Of a stretch of DNA of 64,000 nt, positions 11,216-23,148 are shown in pieces. A program made the position numbers and the translations under genes. The stretch covers positions 65,683,852-65,747,851 of the forward strand of contig CM055099.1 in the NCBI GenBank assembly GCA_029204225.1. Reading direction: 5' to 3'. This DNA comes from Diphasiastrum complanatum (taxonomy: Eukaryota > Streptophyta > Lycopodiopsida > Lycopodiales > Lycopodiaceae). The notes below the pieces were generated by a model, which was not told the origin of the DNA, did no database searches, and saw only the letters and a list, made by a program, of their open reading frames with translations. Numbering within the stretch: position 1 is the stretch's first letter; each line of letters starts with the position of its first letter.

Positions 11216-12787
11216 TGTCGTACTATACCAACAGGGTTAATATAGATTTTATAGTAAATAATGTTGTTCCCACAGAGGATAGAGCTAGAAAGTTATATTT
11301 TTGGTACAATTATGGCAAGTGATTTCAAGTGTTATTCTGGTTGTCGACAGACATTAAAAAGTAACCAGTATTTCTTATATTTGGGATGGGTAGTGTTAAT
11401 AAATTCAGAACAACAATTTGGCCTCTATCGAATTGGATGAAGCGCATTCTACAAATGAGATGTTATCAGAGTAGTACAGCAGTACTACAATCTGGCTGAT
11501 CAAGGTGTCAATAGAGAATTCAAAATTGTTCGATGTATTCGCGATTGTGCAGACAATTAATTAATCGCGTTCGTGAACTATTCGTTTCTAGACAGAAGTC
11601 CTTAACAACTAAAGTCCAACTTAATGGTTAAAGAGCACGAAGAGTTTTAGAATATGTTAGAAACTTATGTCAATGCCAATCAGGAAGACAGATCAGAGAC
11701 TTAATCCTTCAGGCAGGGACTGTCATCACATATGTATACATACAGCTTTATTCAATGATCGTGCTAGACTGTACCAAACATAGTCGTTGTTCCAGTGCTA
11801 AAAAGAAAGTATTCGCGACAGACGAATAAGATAATTTAAAGACAGTTCTTTAGAGCATACTTTACGGAGACTCAGCAAACGACTGTAATGCACTAGAGCA
11901 TTTGTTTGATCAGAGAGATATTCATGAAATGCGTTAGAGATTGTTAGCACACTCCAGATCACTCACACTCAGCATTGCGGAGAACAGAGATAAGAGAGAA
12001 TAACTCACAGAACTCTATTCACTTCTTCAATCTCTTACATAAGCATAAACTCTTCTCTCTCGATGATCGAGACTAATGTGTGAGATCAATATATGTTCTA
12101 CGAGGCGAACAAACACACCTCTAAAATAATAGGTGCGTCGCTCCCGCAAAAGGGTCTAGTTAACGATTAGACTAAGAATACGTTCACTTATACCATAAGA
12201 GGTATGCTTAATTATGAGTTAAAGTTACTCTAGTTTATCATGTCTTTTCATATCTAGTCGTTTCGTATGGACAACCTAGTAAAGGTTGTCCAAGACAATG
12301 TCTTTTCCTTTAAAAGGTCTTGCCCTTAATTACAAGGCAAGTACTTAGGAGATATATTCCCGAAAAATGACTTAGGCCTCTTCATGATTTATACTTATCC
12401 AGCTCATATCTTCATTTTCGAGTATATCATGCCATATTTATGTTGATATTTAATATTCACCATTTTCGTGGCATCACATATTCCCTTCCTCAAATGTGAA
12501 ACGTCCTCGTGAACATATCATCTTTATTTCGAGGAGTATTCGAGAAACATTCTTGTTCGTCAGATTTTTGTTGAGGCGAAAAGATATTTCTTCGTGTATT
12601 TCGTCCTTTAGATATTTCTTCATCTTAGAGAATATATGTCTTGCTGCTTCTTTTAATTGAATAGGTTGTTTTGAGTAGATGTTTAAATTGCTGATGAAAA
12701 CTGGAATCAAACTTCAAAACATCTTTAAACTTCAAAGTCGGCATCCCATAGAAACATCACCACGACAAAGATACGAATGAATTTTCA
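11216..12787 (-). repeat. Gypsy LTR copy, isolated
   Basis: A 1,572-bp sequence starting TGTCGTACTATACC and ending GAATTTTCA, shared with 23,149-24,637 and (rearranged) 35,280-37,143. It lacks internal Gypsy sequence. The left flank equals that of the 23.15-kb copy, but the right flank is module H, so no target duplication flanks it. It is therefore not a simple solo LTR but a duplicated or recombined one. A minus-strand ORF of 78 codons (12,474-12,710) is conserved in the 24.3-kb copy. Strand is set by the Gypsy coding direction. Confidence 0.65.
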
Positions 12788-13790
12788 GCATGAGTGATTC
12801 TATGTGTGTCTATGGAATCAATTGTTATAATCCTCCTGACTTCGAAGGTTGGATTAAATAGGGCTACTGTCGAATTATCGATGATAGCTAGAATTCGATA
12901 GACATAGCTGATGCACTGAGGAACTCATCCATCCCATTTGAATTCCCAACAGCTTTTCATCAAGAAAAGAAAGCAAAATATATATAAAGATCTTACTGAC
13001 AAGCTAGAATTGTTGATTTTAGAGTATTTCCAAGTGGACAATCCATTTTAGAGGTGCTTCTTCAACTTGTTTATATGCAATTGGAACTAAATGTCGATTT
13101 GACAAATCTTTGTGATTATTGAAAATGTGACTATAAGTATTGTACTAATATTTTAAATATCTTATAGAAAAACTTAATTATTTAATTGTTTATTTTAATA
13201 AAAACTTACAATTGTTTTGTGTATTTCATATTCATATCCATCAAATATACTCAAACAGATTCCTAAAAAATCTTCTTTCAATTATCAAAGATGTCACCCG
13301 TTCATAAATTGGTAGATTGAAATATAAAGGATGAACCCTAGAAGAACTTGGAAAATTTCAATTTTTTTTCAATAATACTATGTATATTCCAAATGAAGAG
13401 AGGAGTAGGAAAACTAGAGTCTATACCTCCTTCCAATTTTCATAGTAGTGAATGGATTATACCCAAAAACAACACATCAAAGTCTTTTTGATGCAAGTTG
13501 TATTATGTTGTACAAAAGTTAGTCAAAATTAGTACTTGATCCAAAAATGTGCATCCAAAATTTTAAATTTAATCTAAAGTTGAGATCTACAGGCATATAG
13601 AAGGAAGTAGCACCTCTTGGGACCACTGCTTAATGAGGAGTGCCTATGAAGACTCCATACATGACCTTTTGGGAATAAAACCAAAAGGGCACTTTTTGTA
13701 CTTAGGCACAATGTCAGCCACCAAGAGATGGTGACAGCCGCCCAATGACAACGACAGACAACTGCCCAATAGTTAATCATATTAAGTTAA
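12788..13790 (+). repeat. Module H copy 2 followed by a partial module A
   Basis: Inverted relative to the 8-9 kb copy. H (12,788-13,615) joins A at GGGACCACTGC (about 13,619). A is cut off at about 13,790, just after the TTAATCATATTAAGTTAA landmark and before the TATA palindrome. Confidence 0.45.
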
Positions 13791-14040
13791 CAAGAAAAAT
13801 ATGACATGTTCCTACATAGGAAAATTGTAGAATTTCCTAGTTTAGAGACTCCTCCTAGTTTAGAGACTCCTCCTAACTAGGAAAACACTTTTCCTAGTTT
13901 AAAAATGTTTGTGCACATATTCTATCTAGGAAAACATTGAAATTCCTAGATACATTTGCACCATCTCTAACTAGGAAAAAGATTTCCTAATAATAAAATG
14001 TGTCTGGGTCTAAGAACTCGCTTGTCAATATACAACTCAA
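13791..14040. other. Single-copy AT-rich stretch with an 18-bp tandem duplication
   Basis: About 250 bp found nowhere else in the window. It has many TTTCCTAG / CTAGGAAA motifs in both orientations and a perfect tandem pair of CCTAGTTTAGAGACTCCT (13,836-13,871). Short inverted motifs of this kind can mark a small non-autonomous DNA transposon, but no terminal repeats were found. Confidence 0.3.
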
Positions 14041-14610
14041 ATCGACATGATCCTACACCTTGCAAGTTACTACAACGCATTCATCATCCCATCGAAACAA
14101 GTAATTCATTTTGATTCTATGTGCTTACTACTACTCAAAGAAGAAACTCCCAAACCAGCTTCTAGAAAGTGTTCACTAGGCATGATCATATACGTTCAAC
14201 CCCAATATGTAAATGGTGTTCCATTTAATGGTAATGGTGGTTGGAGTGGGATGTATTACACAATCATATCACAAGTAACATGCAATCGTTGTATATCACA
14301 ACCAGTATTTCCCCCGTTATTTAATGATGTTGACATCATCAATTGCATATATACATTAAAGCCAGCTACTCTATGCCACATCAAAAGTAGTTATTATGAG
14401 ACTATACATATTTGAGGTCTCGAAGAATTGTATCACTTGTTTTTAGGGCCAAACACTTTTGCGGGTGTACCCCCCCTCATTATGGATACTTTCTAAATTA
14501 GAAAAAGACTATTTCTGGAGTTCATGTACTCATAGGGGTACCCAGGGAGGTTGGGACTTTTCAGTTTCGGAGGTGGCTGATTAATCCAAGGTCAAGGGTG
14601 GTGGTAAGAC
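14041..14610 (+). repeat. Right-hand part of module C and its tail
   Basis: Contains the part of module C encoding V-N-G-V-P-F-N-G-N-G-G (ORF 14,047-14,415) and the tail block ending GGTCAAGGGTGGTGGTAAGAC. The cysteine-rich half is missing. The same tail precedes the Copia-2-family LTR at 43.73 kb, with an identical flank at the junction. Confidence 0.4.
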
Positions 14611-14858
14611 TTAGAATTTGCTTTGAACAGGAACACAAATCATGCTACACAGTAACACAGACAGAAAGCACTCTCCACATCAAGCTCATGTAGCAACTAT
14701 AATTCTCAAAAACAAAATACATTGTACATATAATTCTTCACTATGGCAACACATGCATGGCTCAGGTTACTGTTGACGGGACGCGTGTCCCGTCAACTCG
14801 CCTCGTGGCAAGGCGAACCGGTCCTTATCCACTAATAGAACCCACAATACAGTAACAA
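14611..14858 (-). repeat. Copia-2 left LTR (3' LTR), clipped
   Basis: Matches the complete 270-bp LTR at 43,733-44,002 from its TTAGAATT end to about 14,858, where homology stops. It contains a hairpin with perfect 11-bp arms (GTTGACGGGAC / GTCCCGTCAAC, loop GCGT) at 14,772-14,797. Confidence 0.7.
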
Positions 14859-14950
14859 TTAAGTGTTGGGCTCCCTTATACCATCCACAATAACTTTGAA
14901 CTTTTGGTTCACATCCTTCACAAAGCAATGATCATGGGCAAATTCTACTT

Positions 14951-15625
14951 TCAACTTTTGATCTGTAATGACACCAACAAAAAGTAGATTTTTTTTAAAC
15001 CTAGTACATAAAGTACCTCCTTGATCGTCCTGCTTTTTCCATCAAGTAGTTGGATGGAAACGGTGCCTATTCCCTTGATCTTGCACACATCACCATTTGC
15101 TTGTGAAACAGACGTTCCATTATCCAACTCTCTCAAACTGCTGAACCAATCTTTGTTACCTGTCATGTGTCTTGTGGCTCCTGAGTCAATGTACCATGCT
15201 TGATCATCTTGATTAGATGACAATGCTGATATGAAGATGCTAGAGTCTTCAATCTCACCTTCGTTGACAAGGTTACCTACTTGCTTTGGTCTCCCCTTGC
15301 CTGATTCTGCCAAGAATTTTCGACACTCGCTTTTCCAATGGCCCTTTTTGCCGCAATGGAAGCATTTGCCCTTTTTCTTGGTCTTGCTGGATGATCCCTC
15401 ATCCTCATGAGTCTTGGAGAATTGCTGCTTAGACTTCTTCTTGCCCTTGCCTTTGCCTTGTTTTTGGCGTGTCGCAGGTGCTTGATCCTCAGTATTTTGA
15501 TGTCTAGCTTTCACCATTTCTCGTCGTTGCTCCTCCTGCATCAAGATTCCTATGAGAAGGTTGGCAATCTTTCTCTTGATGCTATCCCACTCACAAACAT
15601 TTGATAAGATTTTGCAATGCCACAC
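14951..15625 (-). pseudogene. Copia-2 gag nucleocapsid and protease remnant
   Basis: This 224-codon frame is rich in lysine near its start and contains the zinc knuckle C-F-H-C-G-K-K-G-H-W-K-S-E-C (residues about 88-101). The copia protease active site W-Y-I-D-S-G-A-T-R-H-M follows (about residues 143-153), then I-K-E-V-L-Y-V-L-G-L-K-K, where family members usually have LYVPGLKxNLLS. The knuckle binds element RNA and the aspartic protease matures Gag-Pol. Sequence beyond the frame (to about 14,870) still resembles the protease C-terminus but is shifted. The gag N-terminal half is in another frame to the right. Confidence 0.8.
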
Positions 15626-15735
15626 AATGCATTGTGCACCAGCTCAACATCATGTATGTGCTCACCAATAGAATGCAGTTCATCTCTCATTCATATAAGT
15701 CTGAATGTGCTCTCCTTGCTCCCTTTAGGCACTAT

Positions 15736-16098
15736 TCAGCTTTGACTGCAGAAACATAATCCTTGATGATTTGATGTCTCAAATTGCTCCTCTAGCACAT
15801 CCCATGCTTGTCTAGGTGTAATGGCATCACTTATGTGGGTAATGATGTGGTCTTTCACTGACAAGTTGATGAAGGTCAAAGCTCTCCTCGCCCTCATGTC
15901 AAATACTTTAATGTCCGCTTCATTTGGCGGTCTTCCCTCATCACCTATGACAACATCCCATAGTTCCTTCTCTATCAATACATTTTTCATTTTGAATTTC
16001 CACATTGAATAGCTGGAAATCCCGTCCAATTTGCTATTTTCACTCAAAATGGACTCTCCCATGTCCGCCATCCCAAAATTGCCCAAACCTGCAACCAT
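15736..16098 (-). pseudogene. Copia-2 gag N-terminal (UBN2-like) remnant
   Basis: 120 codons with K-L-D-G-I-S-S-Y-S-M-W-K-F-K-M (about residues 23-37), L-W-D-V-V, A-R-R-A-L-T-F-I and A-W-D-V-L-E-E-Q-F, the standard order of the plant copia Gag N-terminal domain that forms the particle shell. The frame is lost after Q-F-E-T-S. The 110-bp gap to the next gag frame contains frameshifts. A likely start is the second Met (M-A-D-M-G-E), because the first ten codons are not family-like. Confidence 0.75.
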
Positions 16099-17451
16099 AG
16101 GCTATAAACTGTATGTCGAGGCCCACCTTGATGTCAAAAATAAAAAATTAATGACCTGCAATTTTTTTGCTTACTAGGCCACCCGTTGCTTTTCTACCAA
16201 ATTGAAAGCCAAATCGGCGTCGCCTTCCGAAATGCTCCTTGTCGCCAACTCCCAACTACGTGCCCAATGGAATGGTAAAATCACTTTTGGTGCACTCTGA
16301 ACATTTTCTCTACAACAATCACTCTGTTTTGACGTACCGTACTTGCAGATACAATTAGATCACTTTTGCTGCACTCCGAACACTTTCTCTACAACAATCA
16401 CTCTGTTTTGATGTACCGTACTTGCAGATACAATCCGGGTATCCTTCGTTTGGAGTCCGTAGCCCTTCGTTTGGGTCAAAACGGATAAAGGACTAGAAAA
16501 TAAGGACTTTTTGAATTTTTTAACTGTTTCTTCACCTTGAAGAAACTTCAGCCTTCAAGAACTTGGGACCCAACTTTTATTTCAAAGTGAAAATTTATAT
16601 CAAAGTTGAAAGCCAATTTGCAGTTCAACTCCCTTCAGGCTTCTTCAAGGCCCCTTCTACTTTCATCCATTGGTGTAACTTGATCCAACGGCCCATGTAG
16701 TGCCTCATCTCCACCATTGATCCTCGTGGACACTTATCAGATGGATGTAATTCAATCTACGCACCCACAACTCCTCCTATGTCCGCTTAACACCTCTGAA
16801 CACTACGGTTCCACTGCCTCTGGGTGCGCGTGAGCTCATGGTCTCCTGCACAAGATCTCTTCTATTGCTTCTTCTCTCTTCTCAAGATTTTAGCTATGGT
16901 AGTCACCCAAGGATAAGCTGATCTAGCTCCATTTAAAGGCTGTGGCCAGCCGTGGCCCTCTGAATAGTGCTTCGAACTGCTAGGGCGCCATCTTGCTTTT
17001 ACAGATCACAAAATCGTCTCCTACAACTCAAGATCCAAGCTTTTGTACTTCCAAACCCTAGGCCAGGATTTTCCTTGGAAATATCGAACTTGGTTGACTG
17101 TTTACAACTCTCTGAATAGGTAATCCTCTATCTCTGAGGTCGCCCTACTGCTGGGAATCTGATGCTTCAAACCGTCCTCAAAACGGTGTCCGTTTGGATG
17201 CACACCACTTGCAAACACCAAGCAGCCTTTTTACAAAATTTTCTCCGCCTCTCCGCTTTTTAGATTCAACTAACAAGTCTTGTCTCTGAATCCTCTCACA
17301 GTTTCAAGCTTATCAAGCCTCGTTATGCTAGAAGCCATGCACCAGTGCTTTACTTTCCGCCTTCAACCCGCCGTAAACCCGGAACTCTCAGAAGACTCTT
17401 CTCACGAAGCTCTCTTCAATGGTGACACTGTACTGTGTACACTCCTTGTAT
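16099..17451 (-). other. Copia-2 untranslated leader with a 79-bp tandem duplication
   Basis: About 1.35 kb between gag and the primer-binding site without a convincing ORF. Positions 16,280-16,436 are two adjacent copies of a 79-bp unit (starting ATCACTTTTG) that differ at only a few bases. Long leaders are common in plant copia elements and usually hold packaging signals; that role is inference here. Confidence 0.5.
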
Positions 17452-17464
17452 GACTCTGATACCA
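17452..17464 (-). other. Copia-2 primer-binding site
   Basis: Read on the minus strand this is TGGTATCAGAGTC, matching the 3' end complement of plant initiator-Met tRNA (TGGTATCAGAGCC) at 12 of 13 positions. It starts 2 nt from the right LTR, as expected for minus-strand priming. Confidence 0.8.
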
Positions 17465-17466
17465 AC

Positions 17467-17662
17467 TTAGAATTTGCTTCGAATAGGAACACAGATCATG
17501 GTACACAGTAACACAGACAAAAAGCACTCTCCACACCAAGCTTACGTAGCAACTGTATTTATCAATAACAAAATACACTATACATATAATTCTTCACTAT
17601 GGCAACCCATGCATGGCTCATGTTGTAGTCAACGGGACGCGTGTCCCGTTGACTTGCCATGC
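17467..17662 (-). repeat. Copia-2 right LTR (5' LTR), clipped
   Basis: Begins TTAGAATTTGC like the other family LTRs and ends abruptly at about 17,662, where module Y starts. Its hairpin (17,627-17,654) has perfect 12-bp arms (AGTCAACGGGAC / GTCCCGTTGACT) and differs from the left LTR by paired, compensating changes. Confidence 0.7.
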
Positions 17663-17985
17663 CTGAATCAAATCATGCTGACAGCACCGACAGCACACAC
17701 AAATTGTGGATGATAATGGTCAATTATTGTTACGACCATTATGACACTTGAAGTCGACGCCACTTGGAAGTGTTTTGAGTGATACATCTTTGCCTACAAT
17801 AGTGGCCACCACAAAATTATTAGAGTTGCCAAAAATAGTAGCTTTACCAAGTGTCGGGCATGTGCAACCATTGAAACCCTTCACGATTAATGAAAGGGGC
17901 TTGGTGCAGTCTGTGAATTCATGGTCAGAAGTGGCTACTTTGAATGAAAGTGATAGTGACAATGACAATAAGGCGGTGCAGTGTC
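17663..17985 (+). pseudogene. Module Y fragment, copy 4
   Basis: Plus-strand frame 17,748-17,990 encodes G-S-V-L-S-D-T-S-L-P-T-I-V-A-T and F-T-I-N-E-R-G-L and ends in S-D-S-D-N-D-N-K. Only the C-terminal third of Y is present, cut in at the Copia-2 LTR break (the frame before it starts in LTR sequence). Confidence 0.4.
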
Positions 17986-18689
17986 AATAGCTGAAGTGAA
18001 GCAAGAAATAAGACTCGGTGGAATTCATTATTATTTCATCGGGGATACGTGTTAGGCCAATATGGGCATTGCAATAATTAAAGTTAATATGTACAAAATG
18101 ATAAAGATAATGTGACTGTTGTATCTGCCAAAAGTTTATTTTATATGTAAACGTTTTGTATGATTAATATTCGAGGTAGGGTCATTATCTAGGTAGTTAC
18201 GTGTATGAAGGTCGAGTCATTATCAAGAAGATGAAACCATTGTGAGTGACCGTAAGCGGAATGGTTACAGCACCTCACAAGTTCAGGAATTTTGGTTACG
18301 TTCAAGCAACGAGATGTGTATAGATACATGAACTTCAGCCGAATGGCTGGCTGATTATGAGTGTGCATTAGCATTTGATAACTAGCTAGGGGTGAGAGCT
18401 ATTTGAGTGTTCATTGCGATCTTTCTACTTAGTCCTTCTCTGCTGGCAACACGAAGCATGTGCCTTGTGTAAGACCCTTTGAGGCAAATTGGCTTGAGCA
18501 GTGCGATTACCATTCTATGCGATTACCATTCTATTCTGAGGAGCCTACTATTTGGAATACGATGTTGTTTTATACATGAATGTTTGAGCAATGTTTTCTG
18601 TGATGATTAGTGTTAAATGTTTTAGTTTATTGATAGTACATGGTGCATTATTGTGTTTTATTCTTTGTTACTTACGCTGACAAATGCAT
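17986..18689 (-). repeat. Module B copy 3 (reverse) and adjoining spacer
   Basis: Reverse copy of B (17,986-18,510), followed by about 150 bp (18,540-18,685, GAGGAGCCTACTATTTGG onward) that recurs at 50,970-51,110. No coding capacity is visible. Confidence 0.4.
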
Positions 18690-19080
18690 TTTTCTTCACT
18701 ATGATGAGAAGGCTAGCATGTAGGCTTTATGATAGAGATGCATAAAAGCCTAATATAGCCAAGGATGCATTTTTTGACAAAATGGACATGCCTGAACAAA
18801 ACAAGGTGATCTATGAGTCATTGGATGATGGAGTGTATGCAAAAGTAACGGACAAATTTAATTAGGAAGAGGAAGGTCCAATTGACAAGGAGAAGACTGA
18901 GGCTGAGACTGCAAGGGAGTTACCCAAATGATATTTGAAGGTAATAGGTGCTACAAAAAGAGAAGAGAGTCTTGAATCTAGCAAATAAGAACAACCTTAT
19001 TTCTTAATGAGAGGAGACACCTAATGTCCTTGTTTGGTGATGTTGGTACCCCTAGAGCAAAGTCGTTGTCTTTTTGTTAT
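18690..19080 (+). pseudogene. Module I copy 2: Copia integrase C-terminal remnant
   Basis: Same remnant as 6.66-7.19 kb: a segment reading Y-D-E-K, then A-C-R-L-Y-D-R-D-A and A-F-F-D-K-M-D with stops, then the acidic linker. About 100 bp near 18,990 is deleted relative to the first copy. It runs into reversed module A. Confidence 0.45.
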
Positions 19081-20394
19081 TTAGGTGATAAAGAGTGCAC
19101 TAAATACAAAACTAATGCCCCTACTTCTAACGGTTGCCGCGTAAGCCAAGTCAAGCTCATGAGCTATTGTTCCAACGTGGAACGCACTCAGAAATGAGAT
19201 TTCTTGTCGTAGCCACAGTGCGCACCTTTGTGTGACTGTGAGAGTGAGAGTGAGAGTGAGAGAGCAAGCGAGCAAGAGCAGGCTTTTTAGTATAAATTGC
19301 GAAGCGAAAATGGAGAGAAAACCATTCACTCGAAACGCACGTTTCCTTCAACCCTGGATCATAAAAAGTTGCAATTATAGCCATCTTTTGGTTGTATTTG
19401 GTGGTAGTGTGTAGTGCGAGTTACATCAATTCAAGAAGCAGGTCCCTACGCAGAAGCTTTTAAGTTCTATAGTATTCAGTCGTTCTATATTTTCAGTATG
19501 TATCGGAATTCTGGTAGACACATCCGTCTCTGATTCCTTCCAATTCTCTCTCTTTTTCTTGCTGCTTTTCTCTCCTTCTCTTTTTTTGTTAACGCTAGTC
19601 CACACTATATAGTGTGTCAACCTTCTCTTATGTCATTCTTGTGATCAAGAACCTTAACTTAATATGATTAACTGTCAGACAGTTGTCTGTCGTTGTTGCT
19701 AGGCAGCTGTCACCATCTCTTGGCGGCTGACATTGTGCCTAAGTATAAAAAGTGCCCTTTTGGCTTTATTCCCAAAAGGTCCTGTACAGAGTCTTCATAG
19801 GCACTCCTCACTAACCAGTGGTCCCAAGAGAAACAACAAGCAATGGCAATCAAAAGCATTAATCAGTCATCAAATCTGACTTCACACATGTTTACTACAT
19901 TCTGTAGTACGGCCTGCAAGCTGAGAAACAAGTACAAATTACTTTGGTTTTATTTGGATCACAAAAACTCAATGTACATAATGAACTAGCTCAAGATTGC
20001 CAATGAGATGGAATTATACATAACAAAAGTGACTTGCTTTGTAAAGTTAGGAAGTAAATGCAACACGTAATGAGGAAGTAAATGCACTCTGTGACCTAAA
20101 ATGACACCCTAGTCTATTTCCTAGAGTCATGCTAGGTAGGTAGCTAGTTGGTCAAAATCTCATCACAAATCAAGGTGTAGGCCCTACAACGTAGGGAACA
20201 CTACCAAATAGACATGACCAACTCTCTTGACTTGACCTAACCTACATTGGGCGTGGTTTGCCATGTGGCATCTTGGCCTCACATGTGTGGAACCCACTTA
20301 TTTACAAAATTTACATTATACTACATGGCTAGATTTGCAAATATACGCAATTTTTCACAAAGAATGCATGTATGTATACATATTTGTATATCAC
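19081..20394 (-). repeat. Module A copy 4 (reverse)
   Basis: Carries the intact 16-bp palindrome CACACTATATAGTGTG at 19,601-19,616 and the CACTGGTTAGTGAGGAGTGCC end near 19,800. The outer 500 bp (to 20,394) equals 3,665-4,200 inverted. No gene is visible. Confidence 0.5.
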
Positions 20395-20815
20395 TTTAGA
20401 TATTGACATTTGACTTATTATCTTTTACAAACATTTGGGCAAAGGATGGTTGAAACTATATTTGATGAATAATTCCTCCCAACCTTGATAGATCTAGTGG
20501 CACATACCATTACATAAGTGCCCTTTACATTCCTAATGCAATATACTTGTTTTCCATAGGTGTGTTCCTCAAAATCACAATTTGTCAGTAAAGGATGGCC
20601 ATTGGAACTATTTATGACCTAATATACTACTCAAAGCAAAAATTCCCAAACCAGCTTCTGGAAAGTGTTCACTAAGCATGATCATATACGTTCAACTCCA
20701 ATATGTAAATGGTGTTCCATTTAATAGTAATGGTGGTTGGAGTGGGATGTATTACACAATCATATCACAAGTAACATGCAATCGTTGTCAATATCACATC
20801 ATCACGAACAATGTT
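20395..20815 (-). pseudogene. Module C copy 2 (cysteine-rich block), internally deleted
   Basis: Minus-strand remains of the cysteine-rich ORF (around 20,430-20,610). About 190 bp that encode C-H-H-Q-W through N-A-C-F in the best copy are missing at about 20,618. The V-N-G-V-P-F-N half follows at 20,650-20,790. Confidence 0.4.
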
Positions 20816-21235
20816 TCCCCCGTTATTTGATATGATGACATTGTCAATTGCATATATACATTGTAGCCAGCTACTCTATGCCACATCAAAAGTAGTTATT
20901 ATGAGACTATATATATTTGATTAATTGAGGTCTCAAAGTATAGTCTCTCTTGATTTTAGGGCCAAACTCTTTTGCAGGTGTACACCGCTCATTATGGGTA
21001 CTATCTAAATTGCAAAAAGACCATTTTTTGAGTTCATGTACTCATAGGGGTACCCATGGAGGTTGGTACTTTTCAGTTTGGGAGGTGGCTGATTAATCCT
21101 TGACCCTCAAGTTGTCGTTGACGGGACACATGTCCCGTCGACTCACCTCGTGGCGAGGCCAACTGGACCTTATACACTGATAGGACCCACAGTAGATTAA
21201 CACAGTAGTTCTACTTTAATTCTAACTCTCTCCCT
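20816..21235 (-). repeat. Module C tail, clipped Copia-2-family LTR and polypurine tract
   Basis: The tail (20,816-21,100) leads into only the inner part of the family LTR (about 21,110-21,225), including its hairpin at 21,117-21,142 with loop ACAT. The tract complement CTCTCTCCCT follows at 21,226-21,235. The minus orientation matches Copia-2. Confidence 0.5.
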
Positions 21236-22040
<805 letters not shown>

Positions 22041-22510
22041 GGACACATTAGGTATCTCCTCTCATTAAGAAATAAGGTAGTACAATGGATGATTATAAAA
22101 GGTAGGTATTAAAAGAACCACTTTCTGGTTTCTGTGCATTGAACCCATCAAAGCTAGATACATCTCTAGTATTTGAAGGGACATTTTTTAAAAAAATTGA
22201 CCTCCTAAGTTGTTCTTATTTGCCTGATTCAAGACTCTCTCCTCTTTTAGTAGCACCTACTACCTTCAAATATCATTTGGGTAACTCCCTTGCAGTCTCA
22301 GCCTCGGTCTTCTCTTTGTCAATTGGACCTTTCTCTTCCTAATCAACTTTGTCCATTACTTTCTCATACACTCCATCATCCAGTGACTCATGGATCACTT
22401 TGTTTTGTTCGTGCATGTCCATTTTGTCAAAAAATGCATCCTTGGCTATATTAAGCTTTTATGCATATCTATCATAAAGCCTACATGGTAGCCTTCTCAT
22501 CATAGTAAAA
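22041..22510 (-). pseudogene. Module I copy 3: Copia integrase C-terminal remnant (reverse)
   Basis: Mirror of 6.66-7.19 kb. The minus strand again reads Y-D-R-x-A-x-K-L-N-I-A-K-D-A-F-F-D-K-M-D with stops. It is cut at about 22,505 in an A-rich run and joined to module B/Y. Confidence 0.45.
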
Positions 22511-23148
22511 AAAAAAGCATTTGTTAGCATATCCCCGAGGAAATAAAGATGAGTTCCACCGAGTCTTATTTCTTGCTTTGCTTCAACTATTTCTGACACT
22601 GCACTGCCTTACTGTCATTGTCACTATCACTTTCATAGAATGCGCCAAGCCCCTTTCATCAATTGTGAAGGGTTTGAATGGTTGCACATGCCCAACACTT
22701 GGTAAAGCTGCTATTTTTGACAACTCTAATAATTTTGTGGTGGCCGCTATTGTAGGCGAAGATGTATCACTCAAAACACTTCCAACTGGCACCAACTTCA
22801 AATGCCATAATGGTCGTAACAATAATTGACCATTATCATCCACAATTCGTGACACCAACTGTGTTGTCAGTGTTGTCAGCAGGATTTGATTCAGCCATTC
22901 CATTGTAAGTAATGTATAACGTCCACTAATAAATAATTCATGAACTTGGTTCATTGTAGTAATAGGTGCAAAATGGCAAATTCCAGAGTGCCATATGTTG
23001 TGAAATTCCTTGTTGCATTATCCATCAACTGCTTATCAATAAGTTTCTCTGTTTCTGTAAACATTTGAACAAAATTTGCTTTTCAAATACAGTAACAGTT
23101 CCATAAAATGGGGTATGACAAATCACCTTGGGCAATCCAACCATAAAC
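22511..23148 (-). pseudogene. Module Y copy 5
   Basis: The minus ORF 22,583-22,954 (123 codons) starts M-N-Q-V-H-E-L-F and contains L-L-R-P-L-W-H-L. It is nearly identical to 10,700-11,131, and both copies share the same downstream flank and the same Gypsy LTR boundary, so 22.5-24.6 kb and 10.6-12.8 kb are a segmental duplication. Confidence 0.45.

Larger units (their letters stand above)
14611..17662 (-). mobile_element. Copia-2: internally deleted Ty1/copia element
   Basis: Both ends carry LTR sequence (14,611-14,858 and 17,467-17,662), a primer-binding site lies inside the right LTR, and gag and protease coding remains are on the minus strand. Integrase, RT and RNase H are absent: protease sequence runs leftward for about 70 more bp and then meets the left LTR directly. 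RNase H ends of the same family occur at 5.6 and 44.0 kb. Both LTRs are clipped (missing the end near the tract on the left, about 75 bp on the right), so no target duplication can be read. Confidence 0.75.

Noticed and set aside
11216-12787. Simple solo LTR at 11.2 kb
   Set aside because: Flanking 5-mers do not match and the left flank is shared with the 23.1-kb LTR; it arose by duplication or recombination.
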